In this document: piece after piece, positions 36,147-44,584 of the stretch
Numbering within the stretch: the stretch's first letter is position 1
Layout of the letters: every line of letters starts with the position of its first letter
Source: an uncultured Amaricoccus sp.
Lineage (GTDB): Bacteria; Pseudomonadota; Alphaproteobacteria; Rhodobacterales; Rhodobacteraceae
Assembly: GCF_937891315.1 (NCBI RefSeq)
Contig: NZ_CALAGI010000067.1
Span: forward strand, 8,556-72,555
Direction of reading: 5' to 3'
DNA: 64,000 nt
Position numbers and translations under genes: made by a program
The notes under the pieces: generated by a model
What the model saw: only the letters and a program-made list of their open reading frames with translations
Databases searched by the model: none
What the model was told of the DNA's origin: nothing

Positions 36147-37106
36147 ATGAGTTCGGGTAACCCGCCCCGCCGCCGCGAACGCACCCGCTTCGAATGGCCC
36201 ACGTTTCTCTTGCTGTTTTTCACCTATAGTGTCTGGGCGACGGTAACAATCTTCTACGCGGCGATCGATCCCTGGCTGGCGCTGCCAATCCTCGCCGTGG
36301 TCCTGGCATTCCATTCTTCGCTCCAGCATGAGATCATTCACGGGCATCCATTCCGGGACCAGCGCCTGAACGACGCGCTGGTGTTTCCGGCGATCGGGCT
36401 GCTCATCCCCTACGAACGCTTCCGGACGACCCATCTCGCGCATCATTTCGATCCGCTGCTGACCGATCCCTATGACGATCCGGAATCGAACTATCTCGAT
36501 CCGGCGGTCTGGAACCGGCTGCGACGGCCGACGCGGGCGATTCTCGCGCTGAACAACACGCTGATCGGCCGCGTCACCATCGGCGCCGTGCTCGGCACCG
36601 TCTGGTTCTGGGGCAAGGACATCGTCGCGATGCGCAAGGGCGACCGCGAAGTGGCGCGGGCCTATCTGCTGCACGCACTCGGCGCGGTTCCGGTGCTGGC
36701 CTGGCTGGCGCTCCTCGGGACGATCCCGTTCTGGGCCTATCTCATCTGCTGCTGGCTCGCATTGTCGCTGCTCAGGATCCGCACCTTCCTCGAGCATCGC
36801 GCGCATGAGCGGCACGGGGCGCGGAGCGTCATCATCGAGGATCGGGGGCCGCTCGCCCTCCTGTTTCTCAACAACAATTTCCACGCCGTGCACCACGCGC
36901 ATCCAAGGCTCGCCTGGTATCAGCTGCCAGCGGAATATGCCCGGCGGCGGGAGGAATTCCTGCGGCGCAACGATCACTATGTCTATCGCTCCTACATCGA
37001 GGTGCTGGGGCGCTATCTCTTCCATCGCAAGGACCCGGTGGCGCATCCGATCTGGACCCCGCCGGAGGGGCACAAGTCGGAGGGGCATGGGCCGGCGGGG
37101 CGGTGA
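36147..37106 (+). CDS. Membrane fatty-acid desaturase
   Basis: A 319-residue integral membrane di-iron desaturase. Hydrophobic segments alternate with the three histidine boxes HEIIHGH (H61-H67), HLAHH (H96-H100) and HAVHHAH (H246-H252). The box order and short length fit the FA_desaturase family that includes carotenoid and fatty-acid desaturases and hydroxylases; the substrate is not determined by these motifs. I chose the ATG at 36147; a GTG at 36141 is in the same frame. Its stop overlaps the start of the PhnD-like gene (TGATG), implying translational coupling and linked function. Confidence 0.82.
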   Translation: MSSGNPPRRRERTRFEWPTFLLLFFTYSVWATVTIFYAAIDPWLALPILAVVLAFHSSLQHEIIHGHPFRDQRLNDALVFPAIGLLIPYERFRTTHLAHHFDPLLTDPYDDPESNYLDPAVWNRLRRPTRAILALNNTLIGRVTIGAVLGTVWFWGKDIVAMRKGDREVARAYLLHALGAVPVLAWLALLGTIPFWAYLICCWLALSLLRIRTFLEHRAHERHGARSVIIEDRGPLALLFLNNNFHAVHHAHPRLAWYQLPAEYARRREEFLRRNDHYVYRSYIEVLGRYLFHRKDPVAHPIWTPPEGHKSEGHGPAGR

Positions 37107-37918
37107 TGATCGCCCTTCTTTCGATGTACGACTGGCCCGAGGTCGCCGCGGAGACCGACGCGGCATGGGTGGCGATCCGCGACGGATTGCGGGCCGAGGG
37201 CGTCGCCGCGCCGGAGACGCTGACCCGCGACGCCGATCTCTGGGCGGCGTGGCGGGATCCGGCGCTGGTCTTCGGCCAGACCTGCGGGTTGCCCCTGGTG
37301 CGCGGCTTGACCGAGGTCGAGGTGATCGGCGCGATCGACTATGGTCTTCCCGGCTGCCCGCCCGGCTTCTATCGCAGCGCCCTGGTCACTCGCGCCGATG
37401 ATCCGCGCGAGACCTTGTCCGCGTTTCGCGGTGCCCGCGCGGCGGTGAACGGCCGGGACTCCCAGTCGGGCTATGGCGCGCTGCTGGCAGCGGTCGCGCC
37501 CTACGCCGAAGCGGCCGGCTTTTTCGGCGCGGCGCGGGTGACTGGATCGCACCGCGCCTCGGTGATCGCGGTCGCGGCCGGCGAGGCCGATATCGCCGCG
37601 ATCGACTGCGTCTCCTGGCGCCTCGCCGAGCGGTTCGAACCAACGGCCGGCGCGCTGCGCGTGTCGGGGCTGACCGAGCCGACACCCGGCTTGCCACTGA
37701 TCGCCGCCGCCGGGACCGACGTCGCGCGGCATCGCGCGGTGGCCGCCGCCGTGCTTCCGACACTCGCCCACGGAACCGCGGGCCTTCGGGGCTTCGCGCC
37801 GCTGACCCGGAGCGACTACGCGATGATTGCCACCCGCTTCGCCGCCGCCGAGGCGCGGGTCGCGATCCAGAGCGGAGTCCGACCCGGCAGAGCCGGCTCG
37901 TTCGTTCCAGAGTCTTGA
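37106..37918 (+). CDS. PhnD/phosphonate-type substrate-binding-domain protein without obvious signal peptide
   Basis: A 270-residue protein of the phosphate/phosphonate-binding PhnD-like superfamily (Type 2 periplasmic fold). It opens MIALLSMYDWPEVAAETDAAWVAI and has FGQTCGLPLV, GFYRSALVTRADD, AVNGRDSQSGYGALLAA and AAIDCVSWRLAERF, all hallmarks of this family. No N-terminal signal is present, so the protein may be cytoplasmic or use another route. It overlaps the desaturase stop (TGATG) and no ABC permease or ATPase is adjacent. The final codons and the TGA lie within the 69-bp repeat copy C, so the native C-terminus may have been replaced. Confidence 0.75.
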   Translation: MIALLSMYDWPEVAAETDAAWVAIRDGLRAEGVAAPETLTRDADLWAAWRDPALVFGQTCGLPLVRGLTEVEVIGAIDYGLPGCPPGFYRSALVTRADDPRETLSAFRGARAAVNGRDSQSGYGALLAAVAPYAEAAGFFGAARVTGSHRASVIAVAAGEADIAAIDCVSWRLAERFEPTAGALRVSGLTEPTPGLPLIAAAGTDVARHRAVAAAVLPTLAHGTAGLRGFAPLTRSDYAMIATRFAAAEARVAIQSGVRPGRAGSFVPES

Positions 37919-37973
37919 TTTAACGCAATATCTTGGCCACCAGACGAGTCCGTCTGGTTGGAGATTGCTCTAG
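37905..37973 (-). repeat. 69-bp stop-codon-associated palindromic repeat, copy C
   Basis: Reverse orientation. Its complement runs CTAGAGCAATCTCCAACC to GACTCTGGAA. The inner hairpin CCAGACG-GACT-CGTCTGG is intact and the outer stem has one mismatch (GCAATCTC/GATATTGC). It bridges two convergent genes: its TAG (complement of 37970-37972) ends the inositol-monophosphatase gene, and the TGA in GAGTCTTGA (37916-37918) ends the PhnD-like gene on the other strand. Confidence 0.9.
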
Positions 37974-38767
37974 CCCTCGTCGTCCCGCATGATGCGCAGC
38001 AGGTCCAGCCAGGCGTCGGGCGCGGTGGCGAGGACCTTGTCGGGCTGGCGGAAGTCCCCATCGGGGCGGAAGGGCGCGGTTCGTCCGCCCGCCTCGCGCA
38101 CGATGAGCAGCCCGGCGAGGCAGTCCCAGGCCATCATGTGGTCCGACAGGCAGCCCGCCATCCGACCCGCCGCGACATAGGCGAGCATCAGCGCGCCCGA
38201 GCCGTTGTTGAAGAACACGCCGCCTCCGGCCACGATCTCGCGGGCCATGCGCGCCGCGCGGACCGGATTGGTGTGCTGGCTGCAGCCGAGCGCCGTCACC
38301 GCGTTCCGGACACCGACACCGGGCGGAAGGCTCAGCGGCGCGCGGTTCAGCATCGCGCCGTCGCCGCGCATCGCGGCGAATTCCTCGCCATGGGTTGGCA
38401 CCGAGATCACGCCGGCCACCGTCTCGGACCGGCGCAGCACGGCGATCGCCACGCACCAGTTCGGCATGCCGTGCAGATAGGGCGAGGTGCCGTCGATCGG
38501 ATCGATCACCCAGGTAAAGCCGGTCGTGCCCTCGGTCCGGCCGTATTCCTCGCCGATGAAACCGTCGCCGGGAAAGTTCGCCGCGATCTCGGCCCGGATC
38601 TGGCGCTCCACCGCGCGATCGGCTTCCGAGACGATGTCCTGGGCGCTGACCTTCGATTCGATCGCCAGGGTCTCGCGGCTGCGCCAATAGACCAGAGCCA
38701 GCGCGCCCGCGCGTCCGGCGATGTCCTGCGCCTGAGCGTAGCGCTCCAGGATTTCGGGATCGAGCAT
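37970..38767 (-). CDS. Inositol-monophosphatase-family phosphatase
   Basis: A 265-residue Mg-dependent, Li-sensitive-type phosphatase. The family's metal motifs are GEEYG (~72-76, first Glu), WVIDPIDGTSPYLHGMPNWCVAIAVL (~86-111, DPIDGT) and MMAWDCLAGLLIVREAGG (WDxxAG). Related proteins include SuhB, CysQ and HisN-type histidinol-phosphatase; the sequence does not decide among them, though the DPIDGTSPYLHG segment leans towards the HisN/inositol-phosphatase group. It is encoded on the minus strand upstream of the Smr gene in orientation, with 48 bases between. The stop codon is contributed by repeat copy C. Confidence 0.82.
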   Translation of the reverse strand: MLDPEILERYAQAQDIAGRAGALALVYWRSRETLAIESKVSAQDIVSEADRAVERQIRAEIAANFPGDGFIGEEYGRTEGTTGFTWVIDPIDGTSPYLHGMPNWCVAIAVLRRSETVAGVISVPTHGEEFAAMRGDGAMLNRAPLSLPPGVGVRNAVTALGCSQHTNPVRAARMAREIVAGGGVFFNNGSGALMLAYVAAGRMAGCLSDHMMAWDCLAGLLIVREAGGRTAPFRPDGDFRQPDKVLATAPDAWLDLLRIMRDDEG

Positions 38768-38815
38768 GGCGCCTCCTCGGGGTTCCGCCGCAGCTTCGCC
38801 ATCACGCTCGCGACG

Positions 38816-39427
38816 TCAACCCCCGCGCCGGCGCCGCAGATAGACATAGTAAGCGCCGCCGCCGCCATGCTTCTGATGCGCGCTCGCGACCTGCAGCACG
38901 GCACCGGCCAGCGGCGGCGCCGCCAGCCAGTGCGGCAGGCTGTGGCGGAGGATGCCGTGGCGGCGCGGCTGGATCGCGTCTTCGTCCGCGCGGCCCTTGC
39001 CGGTAATGACCAGCACCAGCCGCAGCCCGCTGGCATGCGCCGACTGGATGAAGCCGATCAGCCGCGCATGTGCGTGTTCCGAGGTCATGCCGTGCAGATC
39101 GAGCCTCGCCTCCGGCTCCATGCGCCCGCGGCGCAGGCTGTCGAACCGCCGCCGGTCCATATGCGGATGCGCCCTTTCGAGCAGAACCCGCGGGTCCGGA
39201 ACGAGATCACAGGTGACGCGCGGCGGCTCGGGGAGCCGGGGGGCGACGGGACGGTTCGCGGCGGTGGGTCTGGCGATCGCCGGCACCGGCGGACCCGCCG
39301 CGGGCACTTCGTCCAGCTCGGCCGCCACCGGCGCGTCGGGGGGACGAAGCGGCGTTGTACGGGCTGCGACCTGATTCCAGAGCGCGCGTTCCTCGGGGGA
39401 GAGACCGCGCCGCCTTCGTCCGGCCAT
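38816..39427 (-). CDS. Smr-domain (MutS2-like) protein
   Basis: A 203-residue protein with a basic, proline-rich N-terminal half and a C-terminal Smr domain: LDLHGMTSEHAHARLIGFI (~113-131), LVLVITGKGR (~137-146) and the end HGGGGAYYVYLRRRR. Smr domains have nuclease activity or bind nucleic acid branches and collided ribosomes. In many Alphaproteobacteria this gene follows mltA and the Tim44-like gene; here it lies 18 bases after the Tim44-like gene with no mltA between. It carries the family's LDLH and TGKG motifs intact. Confidence 0.85.
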   Translation of the reverse strand: MAGRRRRGLSPEERALWNQVAARTTPLRPPDAPVAAELDEVPAAGPPVPAIARPTAANRPVAPRLPEPPRVTCDLVPDPRVLLERAHPHMDRRRFDSLRRGRMEPEARLDLHGMTSEHAHARLIGFIQSAHASGLRLVLVITGKGRADEDAIQPRRHGILRHSLPHWLAAPPLAGAVLQVASAHQKHGGGGAYYVYLRRRRGG

Positions 39428-39445
39428 GGGCCGGAACCGGCCGGA

Positions 39446-40111
39446 TCAGCCGCCGGTCCCGGTCAGTTGCCAGTTCGGATTGTCCGAGGTCATCGTCCGG
39501 GTAAAGGTCCAGACATCACGTTGCTGCTTCAGCTCGGTCGGTGAGCCTTCGACGATCCGGCCCTCGGCGTCGCGCACCACCGAAGTAAGCTCGCCGAGGA
39601 AGCGCATGGTGACATCGGCCTCGCTCGTCGCCGGATCGAACCGCGCCTCGATCAGCTTCACCTCGCGGACGCCGGCGAAGCTCGCCTCGACCTTGTAGCC
39701 CTTCTGGTCGCGCGCGGTGATCGCGGCGGCGAAGGACTCGAAAACGTCCGGCGACAGGAACTGGCGCAGGGTATCGAGATCGCCGGTCTCGTAGGCCATC
39801 ACGATCATTTCATAGGCCTGCCGCGCGCCATGGCTGAATTCCGCGACGCCGAACCGCCGGTCCGCCCGCTTCATCGCCGACAGCGCCTTGCCCGTTTCGC
39901 TCTCGGGATCGGCGAAATCGGCGATGTCGAGATCGGGACCGCCGCCGTCGATCACCTCGAAGGACCGGTCGCCGCGGCGCGGCGCGACTGTGCCGGGAAC
40001 TTCCGTCGGTTTCTCATAGCCTTCGCGGGTCCCGAGCACATTCCGCAGGCGCAGGATCAGGAACAGCGCGATGCCCGCCAAGACAATGATCTGGATCATC
40101 TGCGAGCCCAT
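39446..40111 (-). CDS. Tim44-like domain protein (TamA-type import/translocation factor)
   Basis: A 221-residue protein: one N-terminal membrane anchor (MGSQMIQIIVLAGIALFLILRL) followed by a short linker and a C-terminal Tim44 domain (EFSHGARQAYEMIVMAYETGDLDTLRQFLSPDVFESFAAAI, then SFAGVREVKLIEARFD and DVWTFTRTMTSDNPNWQLTGTG). This is the alphaproteobacterial homologue of mitochondrial Tim44. The ATG at 40111 is preferred because it opens with the anchor; the frame reaches back to 40255. It diverges from fxsA and secB across 125 bases, as commonly in Alphaproteobacteria. Confidence 0.88.
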   Translation of the reverse strand: MGSQMIQIIVLAGIALFLILRLRNVLGTREGYEKPTEVPGTVAPRRGDRSFEVIDGGGPDLDIADFADPESETGKALSAMKRADRRFGVAEFSHGARQAYEMIVMAYETGDLDTLRQFLSPDVFESFAAAITARDQKGYKVEASFAGVREVKLIEARFDPATSEADVTMRFLGELTSVVRDAEGRIVEGSPTELKQQRDVWTFTRTMTSDNPNWQLTGTGG

Positions 40112-40236
40112 CGGCCAACCTTTCACTTTCGCGCCCCGGAGCGATGGCGCGGCGGGGGTGATGCACTTATGTAAGGACTGCGACGCGCCAAGTCCATGCA
40201 AGGAGGCGCGGCGCGCTGCTGCGTGGGGCCCGACAA

Positions 40237-40716
40237 ATGTGGATTCTTCCGACACTGATCCTTCTGCCGATGATCGAGATCGCGCTTTTCATCGTCGTTG
40301 GCGGCTGGATCGGATTGTGGCCGACGCTCGCCCTCGTCATCGCCTCCGCCGTCGGCGGGATGAGCGTGATCCGCGTCCAGGGCACACAGGCCCTGATGGG
40401 CCTGCGGCGGAACATGGAAGCCGGCGGCGATCCGCGCGATCAGCTCGCGCATGGCGCCTTGATCCTGGTCGCCGGGATCCTGCTGCTCATCCCCGGCTTT
40501 CTGACCGACGCGATCGCGATCCTGCTCCTGATCCCGCCGATACGGGCCTGGGTCATCGGCCGCGGCGCGGCGCGAATGACGGTCAAGGCCACCCGCTTCG
40601 GACGCACGGCGCCACCGCGCCAGCCGCCGGGAACCATCGACGCCGAGTATGAGGTGATCGAGGACACGGCGCCCCGCCGCCCCGGCAACTCGGGCTGGAC
40701 CCGGCCGGACGGCTGA
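40237..40716 (+). CDS. fxsA: FxsA-family membrane protein
   Basis: A 159-residue inner-membrane protein. The hydrophobic start WILPTLILLPMIEIALFIVVGGWIGLWPTLALVIASAVGGMSVIRVQG matches the FxsA family, and the GALILVAGILLLIPGFLTDAIAILLLIPPIR segment is its second conserved block. FxsA in E. coli suppresses F-plasmid exclusion of phage T7; its cellular role is still uncertain. It is divergent from the Tim44-like gene and upstream of secB. Confidence 0.88.
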   Translation: MWILPTLILLPMIEIALFIVVGGWIGLWPTLALVIASAVGGMSVIRVQGTQALMGLRRNMEAGGDPRDQLAHGALILVAGILLLIPGFLTDAIAILLLIPPIRAWVIGRGAARMTVKATRFGRTAPPRQPPGTIDAEYEVIEDTAPRRPGNSGWTRPDG

Positions 40717-40810
40717 GCCGATCCCGCAGCGCGCGGCCGCGTTGTGGCCCGCGGCCGGCCATGCTAGACGGCGACCCGATCCATCCGGGGCGCTGACGAG
40801 GAGCCGAACC

Positions 40811-41287
40811 ATGGTTGACGAAGCGAACGGCGCGGCTCCCGCGCCCAAGTTGCAGATTCTGACGCAATATATCCGCGACCTGTCGTTCGAGAACATCGCC
40901 GCCCAGAAGGGCGTCGCCGCCGAGGGCAAGCCCGAGCTGACCATCCAGGTCAATATCGACGCGCAGCTGCGCGGCGAGGACCGCTACGAGGTCATCCTGA
41001 AGCTGAAGGTCGACAACAAGATCGATGTGGCGCCGGTCTTCATTCTCGAGATCGACTACGCTGGCCTGTTTCTGATCCAGAACGTGCCGCAGGACCAGAT
41101 CCATCCGCTGCTGATGATCGAATGCCCGCGGCTCATCTTCCCGTTCCTGCGGCGCGTCGTCAGCGACGTGACCCGAGATGGTGGCTATCCGCCGATCAAT
41201 CTCGAAGTGATCGACTTTCTCGGGCTCTATCGCAGCGAAATCGCCCGCCGTCAGGCCGAAACGGCGAGCCCCCCGCTGCAGGCCTGA
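40811..41287 (+). CDS. secB: Protein-export chaperone SecB
   Basis: A 158-residue cytosolic tetrameric chaperone. The characteristic segments KLQILTQYIRDLSFENIA, VIDFLGLYR near the end, and the conserved CPRLIFPFLRRVVSDVTRDGGYPPINLEVIDF are all intact. It holds precursor proteins unfolded and delivers them to SecA. ACGAGGAGCC precedes the ATG at 40811. It ends 5 bases from the convergent dnaQ stop. Confidence 0.96.
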   Translation: MVDEANGAAPAPKLQILTQYIRDLSFENIAAQKGVAAEGKPELTIQVNIDAQLRGEDRYEVILKLKVDNKIDVAPVFILEIDYAGLFLIQNVPQDQIHPLLMIECPRLIFPFLRRVVSDVTRDGGYPPINLEVIDFLGLYRSEIARRQAETASPPLQA

Positions 41288-41292
41288 GCGCG

Positions 41293-41976
41293 TCAGTCGC
41301 GCGCCCACAGGGCCGCGGGGCCGAGGTCGGCGACGAGATCGGCGTGTGCCGCGGCCTCCGCTTCGGTCAGCCGCGGCGGCAGTGGGCGCGGGCGCGCCGG
41401 CGCCACCCAATCGAGGCTGATCGCGGCGTCCGCGGTCGCCGTCATGGTGAGCGACAGGTCGGGCTGGCGCCCGCCGATCAGCTCCAGATAGACTTCCGCC
41501 AGCAACTCGGAATCGAGCAGCGCGCCGTGTTTCTCGCGCGACGAATTGTCGATGCCAAACCGCCGGCAGAGTGCGTCGAGCGTGCTCGGCGCTCCGGGGA
41601 AGCGCCGTTTCGCCAGATCGAGCGTATCGACCGCCCGGGTTTCCGCCAGCCGTGTTCGCCCGACCCAGCCAAGTTCGGCGTTCAGGAACTTCATGTCGAA
41701 CCTGGCATTGTGGATGACGAGCTTCGCATCGCCGACGAACGCCAGGAACTCATCGACGATTGCCGCGAACACCGGCTTGTCGGCAAGGAATTCCGTGCCG
41801 AGGCCGTGGATGGCGAAAGCTTCGGCCGGCATGGCCCGCTCCGGGTTGACATAGGCATGGAACACCCGCCCCGTGGGCAGGTGGTTCAGAAGCTCGACCG
41901 CGCCGATCTCGACGACGCGATCGCCGGTCAGCGGATCGAACCCCGTCGTCTCGGTATCGAGCACGATCTCACGCAT
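41293..41976 (-). CDS. dnaQ: DNA polymerase III epsilon subunit (3'-5' proofreading exonuclease)
   Basis: A 227-residue DEDDh exonuclease. ExoI is [24 protein letters not shown] (D7, E9), ExoII is [16 protein letters not shown], and the Exo III region is [17 protein letters not shown]. The ATG at 41976 opens [12 protein letters not shown] as in other family members. It overlaps the end of coaE by 8 bases in the minus-strand run maf-aroE-coaE-dnaQ, and is convergent with secB. It provides replication fidelity. Confidence 0.95.
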   Translation of the reverse strand: MREIVLDTETTGFDPLTGDRVVEIGAVELLNHLPTGRVFHAYVNPERAMPAEAFAIHGLGTEFLADKPVFAAIVDEFLAFVGDAKLVIHNARFDMKFLNAELGWVGRTRLAETRAVDTLDLAKRRFPGAPSTLDALCRRFGIDNSSREKHGALLDSELLAEVYLELIGGRQPDLSLTMTATADAAISLDWVAPARPRPLPPRLTEAEAAAHADLVADLGPAALWARD

Positions 41977-42574
41977 GGCGCATCTCCGTCAGCTCCGCGA
42001 TCAGGGCCGTCACCCTGGTCCGCGCCGCCTCGATACCGGCGCCGGTGTCGAGGATATGGTCGGCACGGCGCCGCTTCTCGGCGTCCGGTACCTGCCGGGC
42101 AAGGATATGCTCGAAGGCTTCCGTCGTCATTCCCGGCCGGGCGAGGACGCGGGCGCGCTGAACCTCGGGTGAGGCGGTCACCACGAGAACCGCGTCGACG
42201 CCGATTTCTGCCCCGGTTTCATACAGCAGGGGAATATCGCAGAGAACCAGCGCCGCGCCGGCATGCTCGGCCAGAAACGCCGCCCGGTCCTCGGTGACCA
42301 GCGGATGGACCCGCGCCTCGATCCGGGGCAGCAGGGTCTCGTCGCGCAGGATCGCCGCGCGCAGGCGATCGCGATCGACGCGGCCGCCGATCACGGCGCC
42401 GGGTGCCAGCTCCCGCAGGGCGTCGGCGGCGCCGCCGCCCTCGGCATAGAGTTGGTGAACCGCCCGGTCCGCGTCCCACACAGGAATTCCGGCCTCGCGA
42501 AACAGGTTCGCCGTGGTCGATTTCCCCATGCCAATCGAACCGGTCAGGCCAAGAATGAACGGCCGTTCGCTCAT
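41969..42574 (-). CDS. coaE: Dephospho-CoA kinase
   Basis: A 201-residue kinase with P-loop [13 protein letters not shown] (~9-21), the substrate motif [12 protein letters not shown] and [13 protein letters not shown]. It catalyses the last step of CoA synthesis. The ATG overlaps the aroE stop (ATGA, 42571-42574) and the stop overlaps dnaQ by 8 bases, so the four genes are tightly coupled. Length is normal. Confidence 0.95.
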   Translation of the reverse strand: MSERPFILGLTGSIGMGKSTTANLFREAGIPVWDADRAVHQLYAEGGGAADALRELAPGAVIGGRVDRDRLRAAILRDETLLPRIEARVHPLVTEDRAAFLAEHAGAALVLCDIPLLYETGAEIGVDAVLVVTASPEVQRARVLARPGMTTEAFEHILARQVPDAEKRRRADHILDTGAGIEAARTRVTALIAELTEMRHA

Positions 42575-43419
42575 GCGCCGAGCACCGCGCGGCGCAGATC
42601 CTCGTCCACCGCCGGCTTCGTCCCGAACCAGCGCTCGAAGCCCGGTGCCGCCTGATGCAGCAGCATCCCGAGCCCATCGACCGCCGTCAGCCCGCGCCGC
42701 CGGGCGGCGCGCAGCAGCGGCGTTTCCAGCGGAACATAGACGATATCGTTGACCACGGCGTCGGCCGGCGCGGCGTCGAGCTGGACATCGAGATCCGCCT
42801 GTCCCGCCATGCCGAGAACCGTCGTGTTCACGATGGTTCGCGCCCCATCCATCGCCGCGCTCGCGAAGCCCCAGTCAACCACCGTCAGCCGCCCGGCGAA
42901 ATGATCGGCCAGCCGGTCCGCGCGGTCGCGTGTTCGGTTGGCAATCCTGACCTCGGGACAGCCTTCCTCGATCAATCCGGCGACGATCGCCCGCGCGGCG
43001 CCACCGGCGCCAAGCACCAGAGCCGGCCCCGCGGTCGCGGACCAGCCCGGGGCGCCCTGACGCAGGTTCGCCAGAAACCCGTGAACGTCGGTATTGTCGG
43101 CGTGGAGTCCCCCGTCGGGCAGGAATGTCAGCGTATTCGCCGCCCCCACCCGCGCGGCGCGCGGCGTGATCTCGCTCGCCAGCGCCAGCGCCGCCTCCTT
43201 GTGCGGGACCGTCACGTTCGCGCCGACGAAACCGACCGTGCGCAGCGCCCGCAGCCCTTCGGCGAAAGTCTCCGGCGCCAACGCGACGGGGACATAGAAC
43301 CCGCCGATCCCGTAGCGCCGCAGCCAATGACCATGCAGGATCGGCGAGCGCGAATGGCTGATCGGCCAGCCGATGACCCCGGCCAGGGGCGGCCCCGCGT
43401 GTTTCCCCTCCACGCTCAT
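42571..43419 (-). CDS. aroE: Shikimate dehydrogenase
   Basis: A 282-residue NADP-dependent shikimate dehydrogenase. The shikimate-binding motif VIGWPISHSRSPILHGHWL and the catalytic-lysine segment VGANVTVPHKEAAL are clear, and the Rossmann motif is LVLGAGGAARAIVAGL. The ATG at 43419 overlaps the maf stop (ATGA), which I prefer to the in-frame GTG at 43428. It acts in aromatic amino-acid synthesis, with no functional tie to its neighbours beyond the conserved gene order. Confidence 0.95.
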   Translation of the reverse strand: MSVEGKHAGPPLAGVIGWPISHSRSPILHGHWLRRYGIGGFYVPVALAPETFAEGLRALRTVGFVGANVTVPHKEAALALASEITPRAARVGAANTLTFLPDGGLHADNTDVHGFLANLRQGAPGWSATAGPALVLGAGGAARAIVAGLIEEGCPEVRIANRTRDRADRLADHFAGRLTVVDWGFASAAMDGARTIVNTTVLGMAGQADLDVQLDAAPADAVVNDIVYVPLETPLLRAARRRGLTAVDGLGMLLHQAAPGFERWFGTKPAVDEDLRRAVLGA

Positions 43420-44015
43420 TCCCGGCACAGGCCCCGGGTGCGCAGGAAGCCAAGCACCTCGAGCAGCGGCAGGCCGAGGACCGAGAAATAATCCCCCTGA
43501 ACCCGCGTGAAGAGCTGCGCGCCGCCCGCTTCGAGCCGATAGGCGCCGACGGTGTCGAGCAGCGCGTCGCCCTGCCCGGCGATATAGTCGTCGAGAAATC
43601 CGTCGCTGAACGGTCGCGCCATCATCTGGGCCCTGCCGACATGCCGCCAGACCGGTGCCCCCAGTTCGTAGATCACGGCGGCCGACAGGAGCTCGTGGGT
43701 CTTTCCCCGCAGAAACGCCAGATGCTCACGCGCCTCGGCGAGATCCTGCGGCTTGTCGAGCATGCGTCCTTCGCAGACCAGCACCTGATCCGCGCCCAGA
43801 ACGACACGACCGGGTTCCCGCGCCGAGACGCGCCGCGCCTTGAATTCGGCCAATGTGTCGGCGACGTCGCGCGCCGCGGCGCCTTCCGCCGCCATCCCTG
43901 CCTTGACCGCCGTCTCGTCGACAAGGGCCGGCGCGATTTCGATCTCGACACCGGCCTGGCGCAACAGGTCCGCCCGGCTTCTGGAGCGCGACGCGAGAAT
44001 CAGCGGCGATGTCAT
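43416..44015 (-). CDS. maf: Maf-family nucleotide pyrophosphatase
   Basis: A 199-residue Maf protein: LILASRSRSRADLLRQAGV (~4-22), the ALVDE motif, VVLGADQVLVCEGRMLDKP and the C-terminal QGDYFSVLGLPLLEVLGFLRTRG. Maf proteins hydrolyse non-canonical nucleoside triphosphates. The ATG at 44015 gives the usual MTSPLILASRS start; the open frame reaches 44066. It is first in the maf-aroE-coaE-dnaQ run, and its 5' side faces the candidate origin. Confidence 0.9.
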   Translation of the reverse strand: MTSPLILASRSRSRADLLRQAGVEIEIAPALVDETAVKAGMAAEGAAARDVADTLAEFKARRVSAREPGRVVLGADQVLVCEGRMLDKPQDLAEAREHLAFLRGKTHELLSAAVIYELGAPVWRHVGRAQMMARPFSDGFLDDYIAGQGDALLDTVGAYRLEAGGAQLFTRVQGDYFSVLGLPLLEVLGFLRTRGLCRE

Positions 44016-44099
44016 TTCAGACCCAGAAGCCTCGCGAACCAGACGGGCCGCCGTTTTCGCGCGCATTCACCCGCGGCGCAAGGGTTCCGGACGCTGCGT

Positions 44100-44480
44100 T
44101 CGTGCCAGATTTCTCGGGACGGATCGGTGGATAAGTCGGGTAAATCACGCTTGAGACTTTCGTGAACCGGGAACGTCGCCTGAACCGCGACCTTTACCCT
44201 TCTTCAATCCACAGGCCGGGCCTCCGCGTTGTTAGGAATTCGGATGCTTGGGATAACTCGAAACAGACCCCCGATTCAGGCTTGCCGCTGCGCAGGACGC
44301 GCATGTGAATCATCGTCGAGTCGCAAGATAGCCAATTGTTTTTGCTATATAAATTTCTCATGTTCTCAACCAATGGTTGTGTTGCGGGCGCGGGTAGAAT
44401 TTTTCAAAACCTGTGGAAAACTATGTGGGAAGATTCTTCCATTCGTTAATCCCCGTAATTCCCCGGCCATCCTTCTTCAC
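44100..44480. other. Candidate chromosomal replication origin (oriC)
   Basis: This lies in the 569-base gene-free stretch 44016-44584, the largest in the window. Several DnaA-box-like sites occur, relative to TTATCCACA: GGTGGATAA at 44126-44134 (one mismatch, complement), CAATCCACA at 44205-44213 (two), TTGGGATAA at 44248-44256 (two, complement) and TGTGGAAAA at 44412-44420 (one, complement). Between them is a strikingly AT-rich tract (44325-44375, with TTTTTGCTATATAAATTT) that could be the unwinding element. Flanking maf and hemJ-rho, with parAB and two parS sites within 7 kb, match the usual alphaproteobacterial origin neighbourhood. CtrA-type TTAA sites are not convincing. Not proven by composition skew. 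Confidence 0.6.
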
Positions 44481-44584
44481 CAATTATAAAGATTCAGATC
44501 CGTCTGAGAGTGGTCCGGGCCCGGGGTTGCGCGACAGGACCCGCGTGCTACGAACTTCCAAGCCCGAGTTGATGGAGATGGCTG

